Shown here: one piece after another, positions 1 through 9,100 of the stretch
Numbering within the stretch: position 1 is the stretch's first letter
Layout of the letters: the number at the start of each line of letters is the position of its first letter
IMG/VR virus record: IMGVR_UViG_3300044997_001177
Location: 1 to 21,070 of that record
Direction: 5' to 3' (one strand)
DNA: 21,070 nt
From: a virus
The notes under the pieces: model-generated
Database searches by the model: none
Seen by the model: only the letters and a program-made list of their open reading frames with translations
Told to the model about the DNA's origin: nothing
Position numbers and translations under genes: made by a program

Positions 1-387
1 GTGCAGTCTCCTCGATTGATGTTGCACGACTCAACTAACAGAGACGAAGTTTTAAAAGTTCATATTAACAGTGTGGAACCTACTGTATTACTAAGTCCGT
101 CCATGATGGAAGGCGTCGATCTAAAGGATGACCTAAGTAGGTTTCAGATTATGTGTAAGGTACCTTTTCCATATTTAGGTGATCTAGTCGTTAAGAAGCG
201 CATGGAAAAAAACGAAAAATGGTATCCTTATATGACTGCTAAATCGATTATTCAATCTCTGGGTAGATCCATTAGAAATGAAACTGATCATGCAATTTCT
301 TATATCCTAGACAGCGATTGGGATAGATTTTTTAGTAAAAATAGAAATCTTTTTCCCAATGAGTTTAATACGTTAATAAGTAGTTGA
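1..387 (+). CDS. XPD/DinG-type superfamily 2 DNA helicase, C-terminal fragment
   Basis: Only the last 128 codons are in the window. The reading frame is open at base 1, and the GTG there is probably an internal codon, not the start. The protein shows the C-terminal helicase lobe of the XPD/DinG (HELICc2) family: a motif V-like stretch PSMMEGVDLKDD at residues 33-44, then KVPFPYLGD, and motif VI QSLGRSIR at 85-92, whose arginines normally contact ATP. Such enzymes unwind DNA 5'-3' during repair or replication. Known XPD/DinG proteins carry an Fe-S cluster domain nearer the N-terminus, which cannot be assessed here. After the stop there are 65 bp without a gene before the Hc1-like gene. The family call is fairly secure, but the exact subfamily is not. 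Confidence 0.78.
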   Translation: MQSPRLMLHDSTNRDEVLKVHINSVEPTVLLSPSMMEGVDLKDDLSRFQIMCKVPFPYLGDLVVKKRMEKNEKWYPYMTAKSIIQSLGRSIRNETDHAISYILDSDWDRFFSKNRNLFPNEFNTLISS

Positions 388-441
388 TCTAAAGATTTAT
401 TTACTATTATTCAATAAGACATATATTTTAAGCTACATCTT

Positions 442-446
442 AGGAG
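442..446 (+). promoter_or_regulatory. Ribosome binding site of the Hc1-like gene
   Basis: AGGAG lies 6 bases before the ATG at 453. It is one of the clearest Shine-Dalgarno sequences in the window and fixes the start of the small gene. Confidence 0.75.
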
Positions 447-452
447 AATTTT

Positions 453-647
453 ATGGATAGCGTTGTTTTAGAAAAGTGGAACGAAGTAAAGTCTTTGGTT
501 GAAGCTCTTGAGCACGATGTTACCAAGAATGCAAAGGGCGTTGCTGCAGCAGGTGTTCGCGCTCGTAAAGGTCTTAGAGAGCTTAAGACAAGGGCTGGAG
601 AACTTGTTAAGCTAACAATTGAATTAGATAAAAAATCTAAGGAGTGA
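453..647 (+). CDS. Histone H1-like Hc1 family protein
   Basis: A 64-residue, lysine/arginine-rich, probably all-helical protein. It follows the Hc1 (chlamydial histone H1-like) pattern: an N-terminal helix VKSLVEALEHDVTK, then KGVAAAGVRARKGLRELK, then AGELVKLTIEL. The spacing of the HD..K, the KG..AAG.R.R block and the following leucines matches what is known of Hc1-type proteins in Chlamydia and Bacteroidetes. Those proteins bind and compact DNA. Here the likely role is phage DNA condensation or interference with the host nucleoid, which is inference. The start has a strong AGGAG site 6 bases upstream. Its stop (645-647) sits 2 bases before the ATG of the next gene, so the two are probably co-translated. 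The long lysine/alanine-rich tail of chlamydial Hc1 is absent. Confidence 0.72.
   Translation: MDSVVLEKWNEVKSLVEALEHDVTKNAKGVAAAGVRARKGLRELKTRAGELVKLTIELDKKSKE
639..644 (+). promoter_or_regulatory. Ribosome binding site deciding the start of the next gene
   Basis: AAGGAG overlaps the end of the Hc1-like gene and lies 5 bases before the ATG at 650. This favours ATG 650 over the in-frame GTG at 644, which lies inside the site. Confidence 0.7.
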
Positions 648-649
648 GT

Positions 650-1030
650 ATGCCTAGACATCACAATCGGGCAATATTAAGCGAAATTACAGAAAAACAA
701 CTAGACCCAAATAAAGAGTATGTTGTTGGTAAACATGGCTTAACATTGTCGTTTAATGAAAAGAAAAAGGAAAGAAACGAAGGCAGTAAAGAGTCTATCG
801 TCGATATTCCTGAAGTCTCTATTAACGAACAAGCGCAAAAAGAAGAAAGCGTTAAGCTACCATTATCTTCCAAAGATGAAGACCAACAAGAAGCGCAAAC
901 GCTCGCAGACGTAGGATCGAAACAGCAAGCTTCTAATGAAGTTGAAGACCCAATCGAGTCCGAGCTAAAATTAGAAACTAGTGGTGAAAAAGACAATAAA
1001 AAGAAAAAGGTTAACAAACCAAAACTTTAA
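650..1030 (+). CDS. Hypothetical highly charged, mostly disordered protein
   Basis: A 126-residue protein, not recognised. Residues 1-40 (starting MPRHHNRAILSE, with LDPNKEYVVGKHGLTLSF) could form a small folded unit. The remainder is dominated by Glu, Lys, Ser, Gln and Asp and is probably disordered. It ends in a basic tail (KKKKVNKPKL). The ATG at 650 is chosen because AAGGAG lies 5 bases upstream. The gene follows the Hc1-like gene by 2 bases, so a joint role with that DNA-binding protein is possible, but only context supports it. It converges on the minus-strand gene, with 7 bases between the two stop codons and no visible terminator. Confidence 0.7.
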   Translation: MPRHHNRAILSEITEKQLDPNKEYVVGKHGLTLSFNEKKKERNEGSKESIVDIPEVSINEQAQKEESVKLPLSSKDEDQQEAQTLADVGSKQQASNEVEDPIESELKLETSGEKDNKKKKVNKPKL

Positions 1031-1037
1031 TAACTTT

Positions 1038-1301
1038 TTATTCTTGAATTAAAGTCTTTACTTTTTGGTAAATATTCTTTTCAATTTGGCAGATTCTCAT
1101 TCGCGTCAAGCTATAGATTTTTCCTATTTCTTGAAGCGTTTTAGGACCTACCTTTGAAGTTATTATTACGCAGTTTTTACCTTCAGCGTAACTAATCCAA
1201 TTTTTACAAGATTTTTTTTGACAATTTACGTTGTGTAATTCGTGTAAGTCAAAACATGTTTTTTCTACGTTACTTACTACTTGTAATTTTCTTTTTTTCA
1301 T
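1038..1301 (-). CDS. Small sigma-70 region 4-like helix-turn-helix protein with a Cys4 motif
   Basis: An 87-residue protein on the minus strand, against the direction of every other convincing gene here. Residues 54-84 (KTLQEIGKIYSLTRMRICQIEKNI...) match the sigma-70 region 4 helix-turn-helix pattern (TL.EIG...G.TR.R..QIE.....). In sigma factors that element reads the -35 box. Sigma regions 1-3 are absent. The N-terminal half has four cysteines (C16, C27, C32, C44), with H20 and H23 between the first two, which could bind zinc or a metal cluster. Small Cys-rich sigma-like proteins of this type are known from phages and some deltaproteobacteria. A role as transcription regulator or sigma/RNA polymerase modulator is inference. 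It diverges from the PhoH gene across about 68 bp that must hold its promoter. Confidence 0.72.
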   Translation of the reverse strand: MKKRKLQVVSNVEKTCFDLHELHNVNCQKKSCKNWISYAEGKNCVIITSKVGPKTLQEIGKIYSLTRMRICQIEKNIYQKVKTLIQE

Positions 1302-1351
1302 GTATCTAACGCAAACACTACAAAATCTATATGCATTTGTTTAAATTGCGT

Positions 1352-1357
1352 TATAAT
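1352..1357 (+). promoter_or_regulatory. Possible -10 box in the divergent promoter region
   Basis: TATAAT occurs 12 bases before the ATG at 1370, inside the 68-bp gap between the sigma-like gene and PhoH. No convincing -35 element lies 16-18 bases upstream. If used, the leader would be only a few bases long, and the earlier ATG at 1331 could not be the start. Chance is a real possibility in this AT-rich DNA. Confidence 0.3.
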
Positions 1358-1369
1358 TGTTTCTACGAT

Positions 1370-2785
1370 ATGAAAAAAACTTATGTTCTAGATACGAACG
1401 TTCTTCTTAGCGACCCAAACTCAATATTTTCTTTTGAGGATAACGATCTAATCATTCCCATGGCAGTGTTGGAAGAATTAGACCATCACAAAAGTCGTCT
1501 TGACGAAGTTGGTAAAAATGCGAGACAAACCTCTAAAACCTTAGATGAACTAAGGTTAAAAGGTAGCTTGGTAGATGGCGTATCGTTACAAAACGGTGCG
1601 ACGCTTCGCATTGTTTCCATTAATCCAAGTATTTTAACCAATCTTCCACCTGAGTTGCTGTCGTCTAAAGTAGACAACATGATTATTTCTTTCATGTTGC
1701 AATTGAAACAAGAAAATTTATTCAATCCAGCTGATAATCCCAGCCCTGCTATCCTCGTCACTAAAGACATTAACGTAAGAATAAAATGCGACTCTTTAGG
1801 CGTAAAGTGTGAAGAATACCTAAAGATGAGGGTAACTGCAGACGCTGAACACTTTTATCGAGGCGTTGCGGTAGTTGAAATTGAAGAACGTCGTGTAGAA
1901 CAATTCTACAGAGAGAACGAATTAACTCTTAAACCTGAAGAAATAAAGGATAATGCGCTTTATCCCAACCAAATTGTTGTTATAAAAAATACCGGACAAG
2001 ACGGTAAAACTACGAAATCAGCACTGTCAAAATGTGTAAGCTTTGATAAACCACTCGTTCCTATCGCCAAAATAGAACAAGCTTTTGGTTTAAAACCCCG
2101 TAATAAAGAACAATCTTTTTCTTTAGACTTATTGTTCGATGATAGCGTAAAACTTCTTACTTTGACAGGACCGTCTGGAACTGGTAAAACGTTGTTAGCA
2201 ATCGCCGCAGCGCTAGAACAACTCAAAGGTATAGGCAATTCTGATTACGCTAAGTATGAAAAACTTATTGTTACACGCCCTGTACAACCGGTTGGTAAAG
2301 ACATCGGATTTCTTCCTGGTACCCTTGAAGAAAAAATGGAACCTTGGATTTCTCCAATCAGAGACAATGTTAACTTTTTAATGAATAATAGAAAAGGGAA
2401 TAAGAAGAGAGCTTCAATCGATCCCGCTAAGTCCCGCATCGGCGACGAGTATTACTTGGCTCTCATGCAAGAAAAAGGTCTCATTGAGATCGAAGCTATC
2501 ACTTTCATAAGAGGTAGATCAATTCCGAATGCCTATATTATCATCGATGAAGCGCAAAATCTATCGATGCACGAACTAAAGACGATCACCACGCGAGTTG
2601 GGGATGGTACTAAACTGGTTCTAACTGGTGATATCGAACAGATCGATAATGTGCATGTAGATGCATTTACCAATGGTTTAACATACGCTGTTGAAAAATT
2701 TAAAGAACACTCTATAGCTGGTCACGTCAACCTCATAAAGGGTGAACGTTCTGAGTTAGCAACGTTGGCTTCCAAGATACTTTAA
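1370..2785 (+). CDS. phoH: PIN-PhoH family protein (ribonuclease/ATPase)
   Basis: A 471-residue two-domain protein. The N-terminal PIN nuclease domain starts at residue 1 with KKTYVLDTNVLL (D8 acidic), then LEELDHHK, VDNMI and VTKDINVRIK, giving the usual set of metal-binding acids. The C-terminal PhoH P-loop ATPase has Walker A GPSGTGKT near residue 267 and Walker B AYIIIDEAQN near 388, followed by the typical KLVLTGDIEQID sensor region. PIN-PhoH proteins (bacterial PhoH2/YlaK-like) are linked to ATP-dependent RNA unwinding and cleavage. Many phages carry only the ATPase half. ATG 1370 is chosen over ATG 1331 because the PIN fold begins directly after it and the 13 extra residues look unrelated. 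Its role in infection is not settled for the family. Confidence 0.88.
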   Translation: MKKTYVLDTNVLLSDPNSIFSFEDNDLIIPMAVLEELDHHKSRLDEVGKNARQTSKTLDELRLKGSLVDGVSLQNGATLRIVSINPSILTNLPPELLSSKVDNMIISFMLQLKQENLFNPADNPSPAILVTKDINVRIKCDSLGVKCEEYLKMRVTADAEHFYRGVAVVEIEERRVEQFYRENELTLKPEEIKDNALYPNQIVVIKNTGQDGKTTKSALSKCVSFDKPLVPIAKIEQAFGLKPRNKEQSFSLDLLFDDSVKLLTLTGPSGTGKTLLAIAAALEQLKGIGNSDYAKYEKLIVTRPVQPVGKDIGFLPGTLEEKMEPWISPIRDNVNFLMNNRKGNKKRASIDPAKSRIGDEYYLALMQEKGLIEIEAITFIRGRSIPNAYIIIDEAQNLSMHELKTITTRVGDGTKLVLTGDIEQIDNVHVDAFTNGLTYAVEKFKEHSIAGHVNLIKGERSELATLASKIL

Positions 2786-2826
2786 TTAGTAAAATTTTTA
2801 AATTATGAATAATTGTATGTTAAGCC

Positions 2827-3903
2827 ATGAGTGGAATATTAGATAATAAATCTAGAATCATTGACGCTATCTTAACCACTGAGGGTCGGCGTCAATTGGC
2901 TGACGGTAATTTCGTAGTAAAGTTCGTTACTTTTTCAGATTTTCATGTCGTTTATCAAAAATCAGATGAAGGTCACGAAGACCCTACTAATAAAATTTAT
3001 TTAGAAAGCTTTAATGTTCCACACGATCAAATAATTTTTGAGAGTGACGACTCTGGAAATTTAGTACCATTTAAACAACACGAATTTTTAAACACAACTA
3101 CTTTAACTGGTTCGATTACTAGTAGCTTGTCTTGGACGAATTTTTATCAAGGTAAATTAAAAGAAAATACGAAAAAATATGGCATTAACTTCGCTGTAAC
3201 TAGTAGTTACGAAGAATCTGCAATTAAAGACATCAACTTCGCATCACAAATAGAAGGTATTCTAACTTCGTCGTTCGATAACTTTAAAAAAGTAACGATT
3301 ATTGGTTCTAAAGATACACTTTTTAACGATCAAGAGTTTGCTCTCAGCAATAACGAAGTAACGTTTGCGATATTGCCAGATGATCAAACTTTACAAATGC
3401 AGAATCCTTCGAACGTAAATTCGATTGACGCATTGTTTAATGACGAAAAATTGAGGAATGTAGATAACTTTAGATACCTTCCCCCCATTAAAAAAATCCA
3501 AGATTCCTTAGTCAATAAAACTAATATAGAAGAGCTTGAAAGAGCTGGATTGTTTTTAGGAAATTACCCGGCTTGGGGACCAATAGATAGATTGACGTAT
3601 CAAGATATTAAAAAGGAATTATCTAGATATGAAAATACTTCAAAGACCATATGTTTCGATCCAACCTCAAGAGACAACGAATTAGTCGCTCAAATGTTCG
3701 AAGTTACTCCAAGCGCAGTATCGAAACTTGACATTATCGATTACGGAAAGGTTAGTGATAATTCCAATAATCCTTTCGCGGATACACATCACGTATTTTT
3801 TGTCGGCAAGGTATTGATAGACGATACAGGCTCGACAAATTTTGTTCATCTTTTTACTTTAATCTTTGAGACCAACGAGGAAAACAATGTTCAGGCCTAT
3901 TGA
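2827..3903 (+). CDS. Phage virion structural protein, LDN/LT.GR N-terminal module
   Basis: A 358-residue protein. Its N-terminus (ILDNKSRIIDAILTTEGRRQ, then LADG, F and VVKF) is the same module that begins the protein at 11867, and I recognise it as a type seen at the start of virion proteins of large marine phages. The remainder (about residues 50-358) has no motif I can name. It opens the seven-gene structural block, so it is probably a neck, tail or baseplate component. The exact part is unknown. The start follows a 41-bp gap that shows only a weak AT-rich inverted repeat at 2801-2814. Its end overlaps the start of the next gene by 17 bases, which suggests translational coupling. Confidence 0.68.
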   Translation: MSGILDNKSRIIDAILTTEGRRQLADGNFVVKFVTFSDFHVVYQKSDEGHEDPTNKIYLESFNVPHDQIIFESDDSGNLVPFKQHEFLNTTTLTGSITSSLSWTNFYQGKLKENTKKYGINFAVTSSYEESAIKDINFASQIEGILTSSFDNFKKVTIIGSKDTLFNDQEFALSNNEVTFAILPDDQTLQMQNPSNVNSIDALFNDEKLRNVDNFRYLPPIKKIQDSLVNKTNIEELERAGLFLGNYPAWGPIDRLTYQDIKKELSRYENTSKTICFDPTSRDNELVAQMFEVTPSAVSKLDIIDYGKVSDNSNNPFADTHHVFFVGKVLIDDTGSTNFVHLFTLIFETNEENNVQAY

Positions 3904-6181
3904 ACAAAAAAAGTTTGAAACTTCGCTAGCTGTTTCTGACTATTTCGCTACCTTAATGGAATTAAGGAACAACAATTATCATGTAAGTTTAGACTTTAGT
4001 ATCAGTCGCTCTGAAGTTGAAGCCAAAAAACTAACGAAGATAAAAATAAAAGTAAGTAAAAAAAGTTATCAAGAAACGCGACAAGTTAGTGATAGTAATT
4101 TTTTAACAAAAAATTTAGAAGCTTTTAGAAAATTAAAAAGTAGAGAATCATCTAAAGTTTTAGAAGAGACTATTAGCTTAACAGACGCGCTTAAGTCCGC
4201 CAATAGAAAAAGACGAGTTTTAATAGAAGTAAAATCTCCTAATTTTGAAAAACAATTACAAAATTTTAGAAGTCCACCAACGGATTTTTTTACGTTGAGA
4301 GACAAAAATTTATCTATCATTAAAGATGTAAAGTTAGATCCTGCAGAAGCTATAATGCTTAGCGACATTATAATAGCTAATTCGAATATAACAACGCTAA
4401 AAAATCACTACTTGTTTAATTCGATAAATTCCCTAACCAAAGATAGGAAATACTATTCAGCTATAGAATCGAACTCGTCGCAGAATAAACTTTACATAAA
4501 CAAAATAATAAAAATACCAGAAAGATGCAAAAATGAACAGCTCGAGGTAACTTTTGAACTTTATACCGACAGCAACCCATACGCGTTAATCTTTGAAGAA
4601 AGAAAAAAGACGTTTAACATTCAAGATTTATTGTCGATAAAAAACTCTATAATAGAAAAACCTTCGATCAAAGAATCTTATGCTAAGATTGGTTTGTCAG
4701 GATTGTTAGTAAATCAATTAGATGAAAGGGCGTCAGGTATACAGGTCTTAAAAAAGACGATTAATTCTAATGATCAGGTATCACGATACACTACAATTTT
4801 TAAGAAAGAAAAATTCGTAAAAAACATAAATCAAAAAATAAACGAAGCCAATTCTTTATCAGAAATTCAAATTTATCGTTGCGTTGCCTATAATTCAGAT
4901 CCTGGTAGCAACGTTTTTTCTGCGTACAGAAACATCATAGTCGGAACCATTCCTTTTATCGATCCAACTATCATGTTAATTACAGACAATCAACAGCAAA
5001 AAGCTATTGAAATTACAGTAAAAAATCCTCCGCCTGAAGCTACAGAATTTCAAATCTTAAGAAGAAAAATATTAAAAGATAGTTTTGGAAGCTTTGAAGA
5101 CTATCAAGAAATATCTAGGTTTTTTACGACCAGACCAGCTCCACGAAAAATCTACGATGACAACGTAAAACACGGAGAATATTACGAGTATTCAATCAAG
5201 TATAAGTTGAATAGTGGCACGATTAAGCAGTCAGTTTCCAAGATCCATAAGTTTGTTGATTCATCAAACTTTAAATCTATCGTTGTAAATATCTCTGATT
5301 ATTCTTTGACTACGTCTAACTCAGGACCAGTAATTTCTTTTTCTATAAATTCTAATATTGTACAAGAAAAAAATAATCTAATTTTAGCAGCAATAAACCA
5401 GGCAGGAATTGGAGAAAGATTCCAAAAAGAATTTGAAAAAATAAAAGACAAATTCCAAGATATCGTTTTTTTCAAGGTAACAAGAACCAACCTGTCGGTG
5501 TCTCCTGCTATTCAAGAAGAATTTAAAGACGTTATATCGAGTGAGCAATTTATCGATAGTCCTGAAACGAGAAAAAATTCTGGTGTATCAGACATTAACT
5601 TAAATCACGATTATCTGTACGAAGTAAGGGGCTACTATAAAAGCCCCGCTTCTCTTATGAAGGATTTGGTAATAACCGTACCTTCACAAATTAAAGTTGG
5701 TACTGGTTCTTCCAAAAAAACATATAAATACAAGCCATATAAGTGGTTTCAACAAAAAGTTTTAAATTCAGGGACTCTAATGGCTGAAGATGCTGAAGGT
5801 AATTTATTACAACCGTCATTTCTTGAAGATGGCGATATCGGAATAGTTGCTAACACAAAGGTCGATAAATTAGAAGTGCTATTAGAAATTAAGTCGGCTT
5901 CCGCAAAAAGAGTCGACATAAAAACTATTTTTATTAGTTGGAAAATAGACGCTTCGATTGAAGAATACGATCACTTCGTTATTGTTAAAGAGTCTAATGG
6001 AAAAAGAAACGTATTAACTACGACTCAAAATTTAAGATATGCTGACGCAATATCACACGTCGATGTAGGAACAATTATTTACTATATAACGCCCGTTTAT
6101 AATGATTACTCGGTAGGTCCTACAATCAGAACAAACAGTATAGTTGTAAACCCAGAAGAACTAGATGGATCTATAAAATGA
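3887..6181 (+). CDS. Large phage structural protein with fibronectin-III-like segments
   Basis: A 764-residue protein. The first ~350 residues are charged, lysine-rich and unrecognised. Around 371-460 a beta-rich stretch (AIEITVKNPPPEATEFQILR, then YYEYSIKYKLNSG) has the rhythm of a fibronectin type III domain. A second such segment lies at about 680-764 (ISWKIDASIEEYDHFVIV, then IIYYITPVYNDYSVGP). Such domains are common on phage tail and surface proteins and often mediate weak binding. ATG 3887 is chosen because AGGA lies a few bases upstream. The in-frame TTG at 3866 has no such support. It overlaps the gene before it by 17 bases and the gene after it by 4 (ATGA). It is probably a tail or baseplate component. 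The domain call rests on pattern only. Confidence 0.62.
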   Translation: MFRPIEQKKFETSLAVSDYFATLMELRNNNYHVSLDFSISRSEVEAKKLTKIKIKVSKKSYQETRQVSDSNFLTKNLEAFRKLKSRESSKVLEETISLTDALKSANRKRRVLIEVKSPNFEKQLQNFRSPPTDFFTLRDKNLSIIKDVKLDPAEAIMLSDIIIANSNITTLKNHYLFNSINSLTKDRKYYSAIESNSSQNKLYINKIIKIPERCKNEQLEVTFELYTDSNPYALIFEERKKTFNIQDLLSIKNSIIEKPSIKESYAKIGLSGLLVNQLDERASGIQVLKKTINSNDQVSRYTTIFKKEKFVKNINQKINEANSLSEIQIYRCVAYNSDPGSNVFSAYRNIIVGTIPFIDPTIMLITDNQQQKAIEITVKNPPPEATEFQILRRKILKDSFGSFEDYQEISRFFTTRPAPRKIYDDNVKHGEYYEYSIKYKLNSGTIKQSVSKIHKFVDSSNFKSIVVNISDYSLTTSNSGPVISFSINSNIVQEKNNLILAAINQAGIGERFQKEFEKIKDKFQDIVFFKVTRTNLSVSPAIQEEFKDVISSEQFIDSPETRKNSGVSDINLNHDYLYEVRGYYKSPASLMKDLVITVPSQIKVGTGSSKKTYKYKPYKWFQQKVLNSGTLMAEDAEGNLLQPSFLEDGDIGIVANTKVDKLEVLLEIKSASAKRVDIKTIFISWKIDASIEEYDHFVIVKESNGKRNVLTTTQNLRYADAISHVDVGTIIYYITPVYNDYSVGPTIRTNSIVVNPEELDGSIK

Positions 6182-9100
6182 AGCGACAGATTCGAATAAC
6201 AAAGAGCAACGTAAGAGTCCCATCGCCAGTCGTGTTAAGAAATAATGCTACTGATATAAGAGACACTAGAGAAATTACAGAGACTAATAAAAAGACTTTT
6301 AAAGTAGAGCCTATTGTCAGGTTTTCAATATCTCAAGATAACTCCATTTTTTCTAATGGAAACACAGAACAATTTAACGCCTTAACAGGCATTGATGTTG
6401 ATAAGCCTGAAATAATAGCATTAACGGAATTTTTACCATGTTATTCCGAAGATTTGAAACTAAACAGAACAGGACAATTTTTTCAGGCAAAACAAGACGC
6501 ACTGTTGGTGTCTTGTGTAGATAGTCTATCTAACGTTTTTGAATCGATTAATAAACAAAAAGACATAGAAAACACGAGTCAAACAACTATAGCGAAATCT
6601 CTAGAGTCTAACAGAAGTTCTCTTTATGAATTTTGTGAAACTATAGAAAATAACATTAATTCTTTCATGGCCGGTGTCGAAGACACAAAAAGATCTTTTT
6701 ACTTTAAAAATAATTTTTCATATTTAATTCCTTTTACAATAAATGTTCCATACGACTTAAGAAAAGTTTCATCGTTAGATGAGATGACTAACGTACCTCA
6801 AGATGTTTGGAAAAACTGGACCACGACCAAAACGTGGCTTCAAATGTGTTTAGAATTTAAAGAAGCGCTTAAAAACGGTACTTCATCAAACGATAGTTTA
6901 TTCGTTATAAACCCTTTAGATGGTGTATCGGTTAACAATTCTATAAACGCTTATTCCTTGAACGAACCATCGAATAGAAAAAACAAATTAGGTTTTAATG
7001 AAAACCAAATACAAACTCTATCGGTTTTTAATGCTACTCTTGACGTTTCAAATGAAGATTTATTTAATTCCTTAAAAATTCAACTTAAAAAATTATTTTC
7101 AACGCGCGAATATTCGGTGCTCAACGTCCCGATGCGTGAATTAGTGGGCGACGACACTACTGAAAAATCAAAATCAATAGCGCGACTTAGCTATTTGATA
7201 ACTCGTGAATTAAATTACTCAAGCGAGCTCAGAAAACTCAGTTTGTCTAATTCTCCTGTTGTTGTAAACTTCAATTACCCTACTGAGAACTTAAACAAAG
7301 AAAACAACATAATATTTTGGAATTTCGTAGCAGGAAAAACCGGAAAAGACATAACAGAAATTCCAAAGAATCCAGATTCTTTAAATTCTTTAACCGCGCT
7401 TGCCCAAAGAGTGGAAACGTTAGCTAATAAAACGTATGAAATATTAACTTTCGAAAAAACGTATATAAACGACGATATTTCATCAAGCGACGGAACTTCT
7501 AGAAACGCTGTACTAACGCCAGGGTTAACTTACTACATCGACGGCGCGCTCACGTCAGAAAATTTCTTTTCTCCAACTTCTGCTAAGTCTCTAAGAGAAA
7601 ATGTTCGTACATCTCTTGATTCGTTGAAGGACATATTTTCTTCTTATGATGGTAATTCTCAATTTTTGTTCGATAATTTTATAAACGCGAGAGTAAAAAA
7701 CGACATTATTTATACAAAGCCGCCACAAAGCATTAGTTACTACAGTAACGCTAGTCTTATGTCTTTATCATTGATTAAGCAAAATCAATTAGAAGAAACT
7801 TTAGAAACTTTAGTAACCGACGAACAACTAGCTACTGACAATAACGCTAGTTCGCAACTAGAACTAAGCTATAAAAATATAAATAAAATAATAAGAAATC
7901 CGCTACACTTAATTAGATTTTTAGAAAATCAATTATTAACGGCAGATTTTTTACCTAGATTTAATCAACCGGCAGATATAAAAAACTTAAAAGATATTAG
8001 TCATCTTATCATCTCGTTTGCCTTGAAAAACCTAGATAAATCTTACAACGACAACAATCTTTTAAGTTTAATCTATATGTACGTCCTGATAAGAACAGAC
8101 GCGTTATTAAAAAATAATCAAGGAGTCAGTACGAATAACAATAAACTCAATCACGTAACTGATAAGATAAAAAACTATTTTATTGATTATTTCTCTAACA
8201 ACAAAGGAACATTGTCATTTCCCATAGAAGTTGATTATGTATTAAGCCCGGACACTCCTGGTAATTTAACGTCGCTAAATAAAATAGCAAAAATATTAGC
8301 TTCTATAGCTAAAGAATTTAACAAAGTAGATCCAGACAACTTTGAAGACTCAATTACAATTAACCCTTTTAAAACAGGCGTCGATATTTCAAAGAGTTTT
8401 TATTCTGGCGTTCAAAAAGAATCAGTGATGGTGCTTATATTCTTTTTGTGCTGTTTAATGATTAATGAAGTTAATTTTCAGTCTATAGATAACTTAATTT
8501 TCTCTAACGGAAACCATTTCTTTAGCGTAATAAAAGATAGAGAGCCTATTGAAAAAAAAGAATACTTCAATAATGAAGATACAGTAACAGTTGTAGGTGG
8601 TAGGGAATTTAATCTTTATAGATACGACGACATCATTCTAGAAGCTGAAGGTAGATTATCAAAAGAAATAGTTAGTCTAAAAAGAATGTCTGCTTGGTTC
8701 GTTTGTTATCTCACCATGTTCGAAAAAAAGCTGACTAACTTCATAAATCAACTTGAAAACACAGAAGGATTTTTTTCCAACGTTTGGGCACCAATATCTT
8801 TTATTATCAATGATGACGCCGTCGCGACGAAGATGCTAAACGTAGAGCAACTGAATTTGATTAAAAGCAAACTTGCATACATGAAAACCAGGTTGTCTAG
8901 TAAGTATGATTCTGGTTTAAAAAACTTGACCCCTTATTTCGTCTCATTAAAAAACAAAGATCAACAAGCGCTAAATTCTATGTTGCCGCTTGAAGATTTA
9001 CACATAGCGTCTTGGAACTTTTTACTTAAGGAATATCTAAAAAAACAAGAATTTTTAAGCAATAGAGCTAATAATCTAAAAATATTGTCGGTTGGAATCC

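Noticed and set aside
661-1017. Long minus-strand frame opposite the charged protein
   Set aside because: It mirrors the plus-strand Lys/Glu codons as Phe/Ser/Leu runs and has no start signal. The plus gene has a good ribosome site.
1331-1369. Longer PhoH start at ATG 1331
   Set aside because: The 13 extra residues are unlike PIN proteins, the fold starts right after ATG 1370, and a possible -10 box lies inside the extension.
2801-2814. AATTAT/ATAATT inverted repeat after PhoH as a terminator
   Set aside because: The stem is only six A/T pairs with a two-base loop and has no T-run after it.
3866-3886. TTG start for the 764-residue protein
   Set aside because: ATG 3887 has an AGGA site at good spacing; the TTG would increase the overlap without any ribosome site.
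5723-7885. TATAAATA octamers as late promoters at 5723-5730 and 7878-7885
   Set aside because: Both lie deep inside structural coding sequence and are expected by chance in AT-rich DNA. They also weaken the case for the copy at 19343.
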